A stretch of DNA of 64,000 bases from Blautia sp. (GTDB taxonomy: Bacteria > Bacillota > Clostridia > Lachnospirales > Lachnospiraceae): NCBI GenBank assembly GCA_017475035.1, contig JAFVGK010000117.1, positions 1-64,000 on the forward strand, given 5' to 3'. The translations under genes were made by a program, and so were the position numbers. The notes under the pieces are model-generated. The model saw only the letters and a program-made list of their open reading frames with translations, did no database searches and was not told the origin of the DNA. This document shows positions 16,362 to 25,601 of this stretch, piece after piece. Each line of letters begins with the position of its first letter. Position 1 is the stretch's first letter.

Positions 16362-17639
16362 ATGAATACAAGGTGGCCAATCAACGAATTTCATATTCAG
16401 GTATTGATCCTGGAGCTTCTGTTATGCACAAACCTCCGGAAGAGATCCCGCTTCTGGCTGCGTTTTCTGCCTTTTACGGCAGCATATCTTATACTGCCCC
16501 ATCTTATCCCCGGCGGATTTTTATCTCCCTATCTGAGTATCGGCTGGTTCCAGTTCAGCTTTCTCATCATGTTTATCCTTTCCGCCGGCTTACTCTTCTT
16601 CTGCTTTCAGATCGACATTAAACAGCTTATATTCTGTTGTTGTGTTGCCCATACCCTCCAGCACATCGTGCACTGCGCAGCGAGAGTGTTCAGCCTTGCG
16701 TTCGTTCTCAGCGGCATTCCTTCCCAGGCTGTAGAGTGCCTGCTGATGTTCTTTGCGTTTCTTGCCGTACAGTTTCTCTTTCGTACACACCTATTTACAA
16801 ATCAGACAGCCGAAGCGAAAAATATCAACATCCTTTCCTTTGGCGTTATTTCCACTTTGATCGTCTATTTCGTCAGTTACTGGACGACCTCCTATGAAGG
16901 GGAAACCATCGGAGAACATTTTTTTGACCTCTTTGCCTGCGCCCTCCTTCTGATTGTGCTTTTTGACGGATTCCGGATCCGCAAGGCGGAACGCGATCAG
17001 CTTATCATGCTTCGTCTTCTCCGCCAGGAGCAGGAACAGAACAAGCTTTCCAAGACGACCGTAGAGGTCATTAACAGGAAATGCCACGACCTGAAGCATC
17101 AGATCTCTGCCCTTCGGACCATGACAGACAAGGAGAAGGAAAAAAGCATTACGGATCTGGAGCGTGCCGTACTCATCTATGACCGTTTTCCCAAAACAGG
17201 CAGCAATGATCTGGATCTGATCCTGGCAGAAAAAAGTCTGATAGCGGAAAAGCAGCAGATCACGCTCCAGTGTATCGCCGACGGGGAAAAAATCAGTTTC
17301 ATGCAGACAGAGGACATCTATTCTCTCCTCGGCAACGCCCTGGACAACGCCATCGAAGCAGCCGGACAGGAGCCTGTGGCAGAGAACAGGATCATCACCC
17401 TCAAGCTGTTCGAGAAAAGCGGTTTTCTGTATCTTCATCTGGAAAACCCATGCAAAACAAGGCCTGTTTTTGCGGACGGGCTCCCGCTGACTTCCAAAAG
17501 CGACGTCGATTATCATGGCTTCGGTGTAAAATCCATGCGTTTCATTGCGGAAAAATACCAGGGAGCCCTTACCACCGGCTGGGAAGAAGGCGTTTTTTCC
17601 CTTGACGTCATTTTTCCCAGACAGCCGCTCCTTCCATAA
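16362..17639 (+). CDS. GHKL-type sensor histidine kinase (AgrC-like)
   Basis: Membrane kinase of about 425 residues. Five or six hydrophobic segments span residues 10-205. A coiled region leads to the phospho-acceptor His in NRKCHDLKHQIS near residue 236 and a GHKL ATPase domain with GNALDNAIEAA and DYHGFGVKSM. AgrC relatives sense peptides, but no AgrB or AgrD gene is nearby, so the signal is unknown. The start is either 16356, overlapping the regulator stop as ATGA, or 16362; GGAGG at 16348-16352 fits 16362 better. It is a paralogue of the kinase at 56587-57912. Confidence 0.88.
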   Translation: MNTRWPINEFHIQVLILELLLCTNLRKRSRFWLRFLPFTAAYLILPHLIPGGFLSPYLSIGWFQFSFLIMFILSAGLLFFCFQIDIKQLIFCCCVAHTLQHIVHCAARVFSLAFVLSGIPSQAVECLLMFFAFLAVQFLFRTHLFTNQTAEAKNINILSFGVISTLIVYFVSYWTTSYEGETIGEHFFDLFACALLLIVLFDGFRIRKAERDQLIMLRLLRQEQEQNKLSKTTVEVINRKCHDLKHQISALRTMTDKEKEKSITDLERAVLIYDRFPKTGSNDLDLILAEKSLIAEKQQITLQCIADGEKISFMQTEDIYSLLGNALDNAIEAAGQEPVAENRIITLKLFEKSGFLYLHLENPCKTRPVFADGLPLTSKSDVDYHGFGVKSMRFIAEKYQGALTTGWEEGVFSLDVIFPRQPLLP

Positions 17640-17654
17640 TAAGTGTTGACCCTC

Positions 17655-17716
17655 TGTCTTCAGATGACGATTTTGCTGCTTCGGCAGCAAAGACGCCGAA
17701 GACATAATCCGTCTCC
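17655..17716 (-). repeat. R1 repeat, 5' half, opposite to flanking genes (copy 5)
   Basis: A CTTCGG-type copy with GTCTTCGG and GAAGACAGAGGGTCAA but without the ribosome-binding end. It is the exception in the family, lying antisense between two plus-strand genes. Confidence 0.7.
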
Positions 17717-17722
17717 CGCTTG

Positions 17723-17790
17723 ACCGTTGACGTGAGTATAATAACCGTTCACGATAGAAGCTCTCCTTCCTTTTCTTACTGATGTACAAT
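17723..17790 (+). promoter_or_regulatory. LytTR-type tandem boxes and promoter of the GH3 gene
   Basis: ACCGTTGAC (17723-17731) and ACCGTTCAC (17744-17752) are direct repeats exactly 21 bases apart and fit the LytTR consensus WMMGTTNRK at all but the last base. A TACAAT -10 at 17785-17790 has no -35. This places the boxes near -70 and -49, the geometry of an activator-dependent promoter. Confidence 0.65.
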
Positions 17791-17893
17791 GATGGCATCG
17801 AAAAAGCCTTTATGGCAATGATCGGTAACCCATTATACAGCAAAGCTTCCACAGATACCCCGCCGTCAAAAAAGGAAAAAGGAGGACAAAACA

Positions 17894-20800
17894 TTGAGAA
17901 ATTCCAAGCTTTGGTCCGGACTTACAGGTCTTTTTTCTGTGATTCTGGTCATCGGCCTGCTTGGCCAGCCGTTAGCTCTTGCCAACGGCAGTTACATCAA
18001 TACGGCTCTCGGCACCAGTACCAGCAAGGTAATCGATACCGGAGAACCCGGCGACACCATGTATTACAAGAGCACATTCGGAGATTTTGCCGATCCCGAT
18101 GCGCAGGCCGCTGCCATAGCAGCCGCTTTCCGTCAGAACATCGAGGAGATGCGTGAAGGAGCAGCCCTGCTTCAGAATCTCAATGAAGCTCTTCCCCTTG
18201 CTTCCGAAACAAAGGTTACCGTATTCGGACACGGCGCTGTTGATCCTGCCTATCAGGGTTCTTCCGCCGGCACGAAAGTAAACAATGACAGCCTGAACGT
18301 CGTTACACTTAAGGATGCTCTCGAAGCAGCAGGCTTTTCTGTCAACGAGAAGGTCTGGACCGCATTGCAGGGCGGATCCGCCGCCCGCGGTGTCATGACC
18401 ACCACTCCGTGGGGAGGCGCTTCCATCCAGGTTACCGGCTCCGCCGCGGGAACCGAAGAAAACAAGGCCTTCTATGAAGCCCTCTCTGACAGCTTTGCCG
18501 ATTATTCTGATGCGGCAATCGTTGTGTTTACCAGAGAAGGTTCCGAAGGAACCGACCTTATCATGAACGACGTGGATGATGACGGCGTGACTCCGATGAG
18601 CTGTCTTGCCCTTCATCAGAATGAAAAGGATCTCCTCGCCCTTGCCAGAGAGAACTTCTCCAAGGTCATCGTCCTGCTGAACAGTCCTTATCAGATGGAA
18701 GTCCATGAGATTCAGCCTTTCGCGGATGCGATCCTCATGATCGGTTATCCCGGCCACCAGGGCTTCACCGGCGTTGCGGAGATTCTTCGCGGCGAAGTCA
18801 ATCCTTCCGGTAAGCTGGCGGATACCTATGCCACCAATTCCCTTTCCGCTCCGGCTGTTGTAAACTCCGGAACAAACACCCCGCAGTTCGCCAATGTCGA
18901 TGCCGTGAATGCTGCCATCGACCAGGATGAAAGCGCGGAGTACGTTTCTTTCCAGGCAGAAGGAATCTATATCGGCTACCGTTATTACGAGACCCGTTAC
19001 GCGGACAGTGTCATGGGACAGGGCAATGCCGATGACGCCGCAGGCGCGCTCGAAGGCGCTTCCGGCTGGGTTTATGCCGATGAGGTTCAGTATCCCTTCG
19101 GTTACGGCCAGAGCTACACCACCTTCTCCCAGACTCTCGACAAGGTAGATGTCGGCGACGACGACATTACCGTCACCGCGACAGTGACCAATACCGGTTC
19201 CGTCGCCGGAAAGAATGTCGTTCAGGTTTATGCCCAGACGCCGTACGGCGAATATGAAAAGACCAACCTCGTGGAAAAATCCGCGATCCAGCTCGCCGGC
19301 TTTGCCAAGACCGGTATCCTCGAGCCCGGCCAGAGCGAAACCGTCACCGTTACCGTAGATAAATATCTCCTTGCCAGCTATGATTATGTCGGCGCAAAGG
19401 GTTACATTCTCTCCGAAGGCGATTACTATATCGCGATCGGCGAAGATTCCCACGACGCGCTCAATAACATCCTCGCTGCCCAGGGTTACAAGACAGCAGA
19501 CGGCATGACAGCAGACGGAAACGCCGATCAGGCCTTCAAATTCTCAAATGATTTCGACGCGGAAAAATACCGTACCAACGAGAATGGCGTCATCATCACA
19601 AACCAGTTTGAGGACTGCGATATCAACTATTGGGTTCCGGAAGCCGGAACGTATCTCTCCCGCAGTGACTGGGCGGGCACCTTCCCGGTAAGCCAGACCG
19701 TCATCGAGGCCACGGACGAAATGCTCGAGATCCTGGACGGTGAATGGTATGAAAAACCGGAAAATGCGCCTTCCTATGAATCTGTCGCCGCTAATTTCGG
19801 CAAGAACAGCGGTCTCACCCTCGCCGCAATGAAGGATGTTCCGCTGGAGGACAAAGAGACATGGCTGCAGTTCATCTATCAGCTCCAGCCCGAGGATCTT
19901 CCGAACGCTACCGCAGAGAGTTTCTCCTGCCCGCCGGTCGGCGATCTTTCTCCTGCCTTCGCGGTAGGCGACGGCTGTGATTCTGTCGGCGGCAATTATC
20001 CGATCCCGACGACAGTGAACGGGGAAGAGGTTACCATTCCGACAGCCCGCTACTGCTCCAATGTGATCCTGACCGGCACCTTCAACCCGGATCTGTACGC
20101 AGGCCGCGGCCTGATGATGGGTGAGGACGGCCTGTGGTCCGGCTTCATGATCAACTATAATGTCGGCAATGACCTGCACCGCACCCCGTTTGGCGGACGT
20201 AACTATGAATATATGTCTGAGTGCCCGACATTGAACTATCTCGCTTCCATTCCTCAGGTAGAGGCTACCGAAAAGACCGGTTCTCATGCGGCTCCGAAGC
20301 ATTTTGTGGGCAATGACCAGGAATTCTACCGTTCCGGCGTCCTGACCTTCTTCAACGAGCAGGCTTTCCGTGAAGGCGACTTAAGGGCCTTTGAGGGCGG
20401 CGTCAGGGTTGCAAAGGCCGGCGGCATCATGCAGTCCTTTGAACGTCTCGGCCTGAAATGGACCAGCGCCAGCAGCGCATTGAATACCATGGTCCTCAGG
20501 AACGAATGGGATTGGCACGGCGCGATCGATACCGACGCTGCGCCTTGCTTCGGTGAATATACCGACGGTGGTTATCTGAACCATGCGGCAGAGGTTCTCG
20601 ACGCCGGCACACAGGAATGGTGCCTTGACGGCGTCGGCGGACACGGAAACTGGGTACTTCAGAAGGCAAAGGATACCGACGACGGCCATCTGTTGGAGCT
20701 GCTTACCGAAGCAGCCATCAGCTGGGAGTACGCGATCAGCCGCTCCGGCATCATCAACGGCATGTCCTCCACCGCAAAGGTCGTTCCTGTCACTCCATGG

Positions 20801-20899
20801 TGGCAGACCGCCATCACCGCTGTCATCTATGGCTCGGCCATCCTTACCCTTGTATCCTTCCTGATGCTGGTGGTAAGCAAGATCAAGAAGAATAAGTAA
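17894..20899 (+). CDS. Membrane-anchored glycoside hydrolase family 3 protein with permuted domain order
   Basis: A 1001-residue enzyme, probably a beta-glycosidase. The usual GH3 order is reversed. The alpha/beta sandwich comes first (EGAALLQNLNEALPLASETKVTVFGHG near residue 77), then a fibronectin-III-like domain (VTNTGSVAGKNVVQVY near residue 435). The catalytic barrel is last (GRNYEYMSECP, APKHFVGNDQE, and GAIDTDAAP with the expected nucleophile Asp). This reversed order is known from Ruminococcus and Butyrivibrio beta-glucosidases. An N-terminal hydrophobic segment (8-29, possibly cleaved after LALA) and a C-terminal segment (about 968-993, followed by KIKKNK) tether it outside the cell. 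Start is TTG with AAAGGAGGA. It follows two-component system 1. Confidence 0.85.
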   Translation: MRNSKLWSGLTGLFSVILVIGLLGQPLALANGSYINTALGTSTSKVIDTGEPGDTMYYKSTFGDFADPDAQAAAIAAAFRQNIEEMREGAALLQNLNEALPLASETKVTVFGHGAVDPAYQGSSAGTKVNNDSLNVVTLKDALEAAGFSVNEKVWTALQGGSAARGVMTTTPWGGASIQVTGSAAGTEENKAFYEALSDSFADYSDAAIVVFTREGSEGTDLIMNDVDDDGVTPMSCLALHQNEKDLLALARENFSKVIVLLNSPYQMEVHEIQPFADAILMIGYPGHQGFTGVAEILRGEVNPSGKLADTYATNSLSAPAVVNSGTNTPQFANVDAVNAAIDQDESAEYVSFQAEGIYIGYRYYETRYADSVMGQGNADDAAGALEGASGWVYADEVQYPFGYGQSYTTFSQTLDKVDVGDDDITVTATVTNTGSVAGKNVVQVYAQTPYGEYEKTNLVEKSAIQLAGFAKTGILEPGQSETVTVTVDKYLLASYDYVGAKGYILSEGDYYIAIGEDSHDALNNILAAQGYKTADGMTADGNADQAFKFSNDFDAEKYRTNENGVIITNQFEDCDINYWVPEAGTYLSRSDWAGTFPVSQTVIEATDEMLEILDGEWYEKPENAPSYESVAANFGKNSGLTLAAMKDVPLEDKETWLQFIYQLQPEDLPNATAESFSCPPVGDLSPAFAVGDGCDSVGGNYPIPTTVNGEEVTIPTARYCSNVILTGTFNPDLYAGRGLMMGEDGLWSGFMINYNVGNDLHRTPFGGRNYEYMSECPTLNYLASIPQVEATEKTGSHAAPKHFVGNDQEFYRSGVLTFFNEQAFREGDLRAFEGGVRVAKAGGIMQSFERLGLKWTSASSALNTMVLRNEWDWHGAIDTDAAPCFGEYTDGGYLNHAAEVLDAGTQEWCLDGVGGHGNWVLQKAKDTDDGHLLELLTEAAISWEYAISRSGIINGMSSTAKVVPVTPWWQTAITAVIYGSAILTLVSFLMLVVSKIKKNK

Positions 20900-20913
20900 G
20901 GAGGTATCTGACA

Positions 20914-21312
20914 ATGAAAAAGAAATCCTTTGGCTTTTATGCTTCTGTCATTGCGGCAATTCTTGCCTGCGCAGCCCTCGTCGTGACGATCCTCTATCAA
21001 AAGCAGGGCGGTATTGTCGTCAACTACGCCATTTACGCCCTTATCGCAGCCATCGTCTGCGAAGCAGCCTCTTTCTTCGGTGAAAAGCCCTGGACGGATT
21101 TCACCTCCATCGCCGGCGTCGCCCTTATCACCTACGCTTTCATGCGGGTGCTCGGCGACGGAATCTGGAACATCGCGGAAGCCATCAACGGCATCAAGAT
21201 GGTCGGACTTCCGGAGCTTGCCAACATGAACTACACTATGGCAGGTCTTGAGCTCGCCGCGATCCTTCTGGCTCTGCTTGCCTGCTTTACGAAGAAGAGT
21301 AAAGAAGCGTAA
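20914..21312 (+). CDS. Small membrane protein of unknown function, GH3-linked
   Basis: A 132-residue protein with four hydrophobic segments (about 7-28, 35-55, 63-80 and 105-125) and a short basic KKSKEA tail. The gene starts 14 bases after the GH3 stop behind AAGGAGGTATC, so the two are almost certainly co-transcribed. I do not recognise the family. A partner or anchoring role for the tethered GH3 is possible but is only inferred from position. The second GH3 at 51.6 kb has no such neighbour. Confidence 0.75.
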   Translation: MKKKSFGFYASVIAAILACAALVVTILYQKQGGIVVNYAIYALIAAIVCEAASFFGEKPWTDFTSIAGVALITYAFMRVLGDGIWNIAEAINGIKMVGLPELANMNYTMAGLELAAILLALLACFTKKSKEA

Positions 21313-21328
21313 TCCCTGCCTCATCAAT

Positions 21329-21416
21329 TGGGCGGAGGGAAGTGATGCCTCCACCCTGCCCTCCCCGGGCCGCCCGTTACCGACAGGTGACGCCTTCCTT
21401 TGGGCGGGTCCGGGTT
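21329..21416 (+). repeat. R2 repeat, copy 1
   Basis: GC-rich double-hairpin element: CCCGTTACCGACAGGTGACG flanked by GGGCGG/CCGCCC arms. Joined head-to-tail to copy 2. Confidence 0.7.
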
Positions 21417-21419
21417 AAT

Positions 21420-21508
21420 AGGGTAGAGGAAGGAGAAGCCGTACCCTCTGCCCCCGGCGGGGCGCCGGTTACCTTCAGGTGACAAAATTCCTTTCGGCGC
21501 CCCTGCCA
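21420..21508 (+). repeat. R2 repeat, copy 2
   Basis: It folds as GGGTAGAGG..CCTCTGCCC followed by GGGGCGCC..GGCGCCCC enclosing GGTTACC TTCA GGTGAC. It is almost identical to the copy at 32291-32378 next to the Amt gene. Confidence 0.8.
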
Positions 21509-21518
21509 TAATACAGAA

Positions 21519-21553
21519 AAAATACAGCAGTCCCCCGGGGACTGCTGTATTTA
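21519..21553. terminator. Terminator before the GH2 gene
   Basis: ATACAGCAGTCCCC and its complement form a 14-bp stem with almost no loop, with A-rich and T-rich flanks. It ends the GH3 unit; the GH2 gene begins 45 bases later. Confidence 0.8.
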
Positions 21554-21597
21554 TATGATTCATTTTGCCACAGACTCTTTTACCGAAAGGAACAAAG

Positions 21598-23982
21598 ATG
21601 AAAAAAACAGATTTTAATGATAACTGGAAGGTAAAGCATCTCGGCGATCCCGGCGAAGGGCTGGCTGTCTCCGTTCCCGATGATGCGATGCTCAGGGAAA
21701 AGCGCTCTCCGGACGCGACAGGCGGTCTGAATGTCGGCTGGTTTGAGGGCTTCGATTATCTTTATACCAGAAAATTTAACCTGACGCCAGAAGAAACGGC
21801 CGGACATCTTGTTTTGGAATTTGAAGGTGTCTATAGAAAGGCAGAAGTGATCATCAACGGCGAAAAGGCCTGCTTCCGTCCCTATGGATATACCAATTTC
21901 TTTGTCAACGGCGACGGCTTTTTCCACGCAGGAGAAAACGTCGTGGAAGTCATTGCCCGCAATTCCGATCAGCCCAATTCCCGCTGGTATTCCGGGGCCG
22001 GGATTTACCGTCCGGTCAGGCTCTGGAGCGCCGGGCAGAAATACATTGCCCCCAACGGCGTCAAAATCCGCACGCTCTCCCTGCAGCCGGCCAGAATCGA
22101 GATCAGCGTTCTGACCAGCACGGAGGGAGACGTATCTGTGGAAATCCTGGATGGAGATAAGGTCGTGTCCTCCGTTTCCGGAAGTGAACGCACCTTCATC
22201 CTGGAAATTCCCCAGGCAAAGCTCTGGAGCCCCAAATCCCCTTATCTCTATACTGCGAAAATCAGCTTTGAAGATGATACAGCCTGTGAATCCTTTGGCA
22301 TCCGCACTCTTTCCTGGGGTAAGGACGGGCTGATCCTCAACGGAGAGCGGGTCATCCTGCGCGGCGCCTGTGTGCATCACGATAACGGGCTCCTGGGAGC
22401 AGCCTGTGATCCCGATGCTCTCGAGCGCCGCATCCGGATTCTCATGGAAAACGGATACAACGCCCTGCGCTCCGCCCATAATCCCTGCTCAAAGACTGCC
22501 CTGGAGATCTGTGACCGCCTTGGCATGCTGGTGATGGATGAATATATCGATCACTGGTATATCCACAAAACGCAATATGACTATGTCGATTTTTTCAGCG
22601 AATGGTGGAAGCAGGATCTGAAAGATATGGTGGACAAGGACTACAATCATCCCTGCGTCATCCTCTACTCGACAGGAAATGAAGTAGCGGAAACCGCGCA
22701 GCCCAAGGGCATCGAGCTGGCCAGAGAAATGACAGAGCTACTGCATTCGCTTGATCCCGCCAGACCCGTTACCTGCGGCATCAACATTTTCTTCAATTTC
22801 CTGAATTCCATTGGTTTCGGACAGTATTCCGACGAGAAAGCCGCCAGAGAAGCCGAGCGGAATGCCAAGGCAAAGGCGGAAGGGAAAAAGGCAAAGGAAA
22901 GCGCTACCGGAAGTAAATTCTTCAACGACATGGCAGGTCTTTTCGGCGCGGATTTCATGAAATTCGGCGCGACACTTCACGGTTCCGACGTGACCACCCG
23001 CAAGGCCTTCGCGAATATGGACATCGCCGGATACAATTATGGGGAAAAGCGCTATAAAAAGGATTTAAAGAAATATCCGGACCGGCTGATCCTCGGTTCC
23101 GAAACCTTCTGCTTCGACGCCTATAAATTCTGGGAGCTTGCCAAGAAAGAACCAAGACTGGTCGGTGATTTCGTCTGGGCAGGCACGGACTACCTCGGAG
23201 AAGTCATGATCGGTTCCTGGGAATATCCGGATTATGCCAAAAACTTCGGTCCGGACATGGGATGGGTCTCCGCCGGTTCCGGCAGGATCGATCTCACCGG
23301 CAAGCCCCTGGGCGAAGCTCTTTACACAAAAGTCGCATTTGAGCTGGAAAAAGGTCCCTATATCTGTGTTCGCCCGATCTGCCATGAAGGAAAGCATTCT
23401 CCCTCCGCCTGGAAAATGACAAACGCCATGCCCACCTGGTCCTTCAGAGGCTTTGAAGGCAGAACAGCTTTTGTCGAGGTCTATGCAAGGGGCGCTTCGG
23501 TCGAACTCTTCGTCAACGGAAAAAGCAAAGGAAGAAAAGCCTTTAAGAATAATTGCCTGGCAAGCTTCAAGATACCTTATGAAAACGGAACGATCGAGGC
23601 CGTCAGCTATGACGAAAGCGGAAAAGAAATCGGCAGGAATCAGCTTGTCACGGCAGCTGAAGAAACCATCCTCTCCGTCGTCCCGGAAAGCGCGACCGTC
23701 AGATCCGGTCATCTGGCCTTCATACGGCTGAAATATACAGATCCGGACGGGATAACCAAGCCGGCCATGCGCGGGATCATCCATGTCACGGTGGAAGGCG
23801 GAATACTCCGCGCCCTTGGTTCGGCCTGCCCATACTATGAGCTCAGCTATCTTGATTCCAAATGCGACACCTATTACGGCGAGGCTCTCGCCATCGTCGA
23901 AGCCGGGGAAGGCGGCGAAATCCGGCTCCACGCTGCGGATGGGAAGCTGAGCGGAGACACCGTTGTAAAAATCGAAGCATGA
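21598..23982 (+). CDS. Glycoside hydrolase family 2 protein (beta-galactosidase type)
   Basis: A 794-residue enzyme without a signal peptide, so probably cytoplasmic. The N-terminal sugar-binding jelly roll contains FEGVYRKAEVIINGE near residue 80 and SRWYSGAGIYRPV near residue 130. A barrel follows with RGACVHHDNGLLGA and NGYNALRSAHNPCSK, the acid/base Glu in YSTGNEVAE near residue 361, and the nucleophile Glu in LILGSETFC near residue 500. A C-terminal extension has Ig-like segments with VELFVNGKSKGRK. An Ala/Lys-rich insertion (EAERNAKAKAEGKKAKE) near residue 425 is unusual. It lies beyond a terminator after the GH3 unit and may complete breakdown of the released oligosaccharide. Start follows GAAAGGAAC. 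Confidence 0.88.
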   Translation: MKKTDFNDNWKVKHLGDPGEGLAVSVPDDAMLREKRSPDATGGLNVGWFEGFDYLYTRKFNLTPEETAGHLVLEFEGVYRKAEVIINGEKACFRPYGYTNFFVNGDGFFHAGENVVEVIARNSDQPNSRWYSGAGIYRPVRLWSAGQKYIAPNGVKIRTLSLQPARIEISVLTSTEGDVSVEILDGDKVVSSVSGSERTFILEIPQAKLWSPKSPYLYTAKISFEDDTACESFGIRTLSWGKDGLILNGERVILRGACVHHDNGLLGAACDPDALERRIRILMENGYNALRSAHNPCSKTALEICDRLGMLVMDEYIDHWYIHKTQYDYVDFFSEWWKQDLKDMVDKDYNHPCVILYSTGNEVAETAQPKGIELAREMTELLHSLDPARPVTCGINIFFNFLNSIGFGQYSDEKAAREAERNAKAKAEGKKAKESATGSKFFNDMAGLFGADFMKFGATLHGSDVTTRKAFANMDIAGYNYGEKRYKKDLKKYPDRLILGSETFCFDAYKFWELAKKEPRLVGDFVWAGTDYLGEVMIGSWEYPDYAKNFGPDMGWVSAGSGRIDLTGKPLGEALYTKVAFELEKGPYICVRPICHEGKHSPSAWKMTNAMPTWSFRGFEGRTAFVEVYARGASVELFVNGKSKGRKAFKNNCLASFKIPYENGTIEAVSYDESGKEIGRNQLVTAAEETILSVVPESATVRSGHLAFIRLKYTDPDGITKPAMRGIIHVTVEGGILRALGSACPYYELSYLDSKCDTYYGEALAIVEAGEGGEIRLHAADGKLSGDTVVKIEA

Positions 23983-24020
23983 CGTTCCTGGAAAAACATT
24001 CCTGAAAAAGGGTTTTTGAA

Positions 24021-24068
24021 AAAAAGGGCTGTGGAGAAAGTAATCAAACCATTTCCACAGCCCTTTTT
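24021..24068. terminator. Bidirectional terminator
   Basis: AAAAAGGGCTGTGGA and its exact complement (24054-24068) lie between the convergent GH2 and DapA-like genes. Confidence 0.88.
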
Positions 24069-24096
24069 AAATCATTTTCAGAACTTTACTTTTTCT

Positions 24097-25068
24097 TTAT
24101 GCAAACTGGCTCATGTCAACCTTTTCCAGACCGCTGTTCTTGATGCCCATCGCGATCCAGTCCTTCTCTTCCTGATTCAGAGGCAAAACCGGCTTTCTCA
24201 TCAGAGCGCTCTTGAAGATGCCGCGCTGTACGAGGGTCTCTTTCAGTCTTGCGTGAGCCTCACCGGAAGGCTGGCCGCCGCCGTAGATCGCCTGGCTGAT
24301 ATGATAGATACGGTCGCTCCAGTCCTGAGCTTCCTTCAGGGTATGCTTGTCCGGATTTGCGAAGACTTCCCTTGCCGGGCAGATCAGTTCCGGCACGCAG
24401 CCCGCAAAACCGATCAGGGCGCCGTCCATTCCCGGGAACCAGGAAACGCAGAGGGTCTCGTCATGGCAGGTGATCAGGCTGATGTCCGGGCATTCCTGGC
24501 GGAGAAGACGGACGTCATGCTCATAAATGGAGGTTACGCGGGTACCCATCTTGATGCACTTCACATGGTCGATTTCCTTGCACATCTTGATCAGGGTCTC
24601 TACCGGATAGAAAGCCTTGGAGGTAGCCGGATACAGGTGGATGATGATGTCGATGTCAGCGCCTTCTGCCACGTCCTTGATATACTCGAAAGGAGCATCC
24701 GGGTTCATGCCGAAGCGGAGCCACATATGCGGAGGCATAAGGAGGATGCCGTCAGCGCCGGCTTCCTTCGCTTCCGCTGCCATCTCGATGGATTCCTGGG
24801 TATTCTCGCAGTTGACACCGGAGATGATGGTCATGATATCGCCGCACTCTTCCGCGCAGATCTCGGTCACGCGTTTTCTCTCCGCTCTGGTCAGGCCTGT
24901 GATCTCACCGGTATGTCCGTTGCAGACCAGCCCCTGGATCCCCTTGTCATAGAAGCTCTTGATCCAGCGAAGATATACACGGAACTCCTCTTCATTGATG
25001 GAATAATCATCATTTAACGGAACGGAAACTGCCGGGAAGATTGTCTTGAAATTTTTTACCTTTGCCAT
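24097..25068 (-). CDS. Dihydrodipicolinate synthase/N-acetylneuraminate lyase family protein
   Basis: A 323-residue class I aldolase-type TIM barrel. Family marks are CNGHTGEITGL near residue 50 (in place of GTTGE), the catalytic Tyr in IHLYPATS near residue 147 and the Schiff-base Lys in KCIKMGTR near residue 173. The His in GHTGE replaces a Thr that DapA uses for proton relay, so this is probably not lysine biosynthesis. It is more likely a sugar-acid or keto-acid lyase or dehydratase of the same superfamily. It stands alone between terminators; a LacI remnant lies upstream on the other strand and may once have controlled it. Confidence 0.85.
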   Translation of the reverse strand: MAKVKNFKTIFPAVSVPLNDDYSINEEEFRVYLRWIKSFYDKGIQGLVCNGHTGEITGLTRAERKRVTEICAEECGDIMTIISGVNCENTQESIEMAAEAKEAGADGILLMPPHMWLRFGMNPDAPFEYIKDVAEGADIDIIIHLYPATSKAFYPVETLIKMCKEIDHVKCIKMGTRVTSIYEHDVRLLRQECPDISLITCHDETLCVSWFPGMDGALIGFAGCVPELICPAREVFANPDKHTLKEAQDWSDRIYHISQAIYGGGQPSGEAHARLKETLVQRGIFKSALMRKPVLPLNQEEKDWIAMGIKNSGLEKVDMSQFA

Positions 25069-25190
25069 GATTGTTCTCCTTTTTTCAAATGTAAAATATT
25101 AGAAGTAAGTCTGACTGTTTATGATGACCTTGATTACGATCGATGCGGATCCGGCATTGATTTGTGCAATCGTTTGTTTATCGTGATTTA

Positions 25191-25220
25191 GTTATATCAC
25201 GGGGAAATAGCTCAGGTCAA
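25191..25220 (-). promoter_or_regulatory. Predicted promoter of the DapA-like gene
   Basis: On the minus strand TTGACC (25215-25220) and TATAAC (25191-25196) are 18 bases apart. Just downstream, AAACGATTGCACAAAT resembles a LacI-type half operator. Confidence 0.55.
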
Positions 25221-25346
25221 GCATTCTGCCCCTCCCTGCAATATCTTGCATAAGCCTTGCAATTATTTGCACAAACTATCAATATAGCTAAATTTATACC
25301 ATGTTTTTTGTGCATAGTGCATAATACATCTTTGTTAACAAATGGA

Positions 25347-25384
25347 TGCAAACGTTTGCACACTTGAAAATCATATAATATAAT
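25347..25384 (+). promoter_or_regulatory. LacI-type operator overlapping a promoter
   Basis: The perfect palindrome TGCAAACGTTTGCA (25347-25360) overlaps a TTGCAC -35 (25356-25361), followed after 17 bases by TATAAT (25379-25384). It reads into the decayed lacI gene, the layout of an autoregulated repressor promoter. Confidence 0.65.
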
Positions 25385-25430
25385 AATAGTATTCAGTCAG
25401 TGTAAAATAAAGAAAGAAGGAGACTGATTA

Positions 25431-25541
25431 TGGCTACATGAGAAGATGTTGCGGCTATGCCGCATGTAGAGGTATCAACCGTATCCAGAGCACTGAATAA
25501 CACTTCTTATATTCATCTTCTGATTTTGCGGAAGTAATCTC
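25431..25541 (+). pseudogene. Remnant of a LacI-family regulator gene
   Basis: After GAAGGAGACTGATT an ATG reads Met-Ala-Thr-stop, then continues in frame as EDVAAMPHVEVSTVSRALNN and TSYIH. This is a LacI helix-turn-helix of the VKDVA..VSVSTVSRALNN type. Only the DNA-binding region remains; the sequence then drifts into the MerR gene's terminator. A stop at codon 4 and loss of the sugar-binding domain make it a pseudogene. The promoter and operator upstream are still intact, which suggests recent decay. No function is expected unless the 5' region is a decoy operator. Confidence 0.75.
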
Positions 25542-25569
25542 TATCGTTAATCTCATTGCCATAAAAAAT

Positions 25570-25601
25570 AAGGTTCAGAAGAATTTAATCTTCTGAACCT
25601 T
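25570..25601 (-). terminator. Terminator at the end of the MerR fragment
   Basis: AAGGTTCAGAAG and CTTCTGAACCTT pair perfectly with an 8-base loop; on the minus strand T-rich sequence follows. The MerR frame runs into this stem. Confidence 0.75.

Noticed and set aside
17782-17893. Short frame starting MYNDGIEKAFMAMIGN before the GH3, considered as an AgrD-like signal peptide
   Set aside because: It has no ribosome binding site, stays open into the GH3 gene in another frame, lacks the AgrD Cys region, and no AgrB is present.
17972-19453. A 493-codon open frame antisense to the first GH3
   Set aside because: It lies wholly within the GH3 gene, has no ribosome binding site and no recognisable domain; long antisense frames are expected from this gene's codon use. 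The same applies to long antisense frames in GH2, the permeases and the binding proteins.
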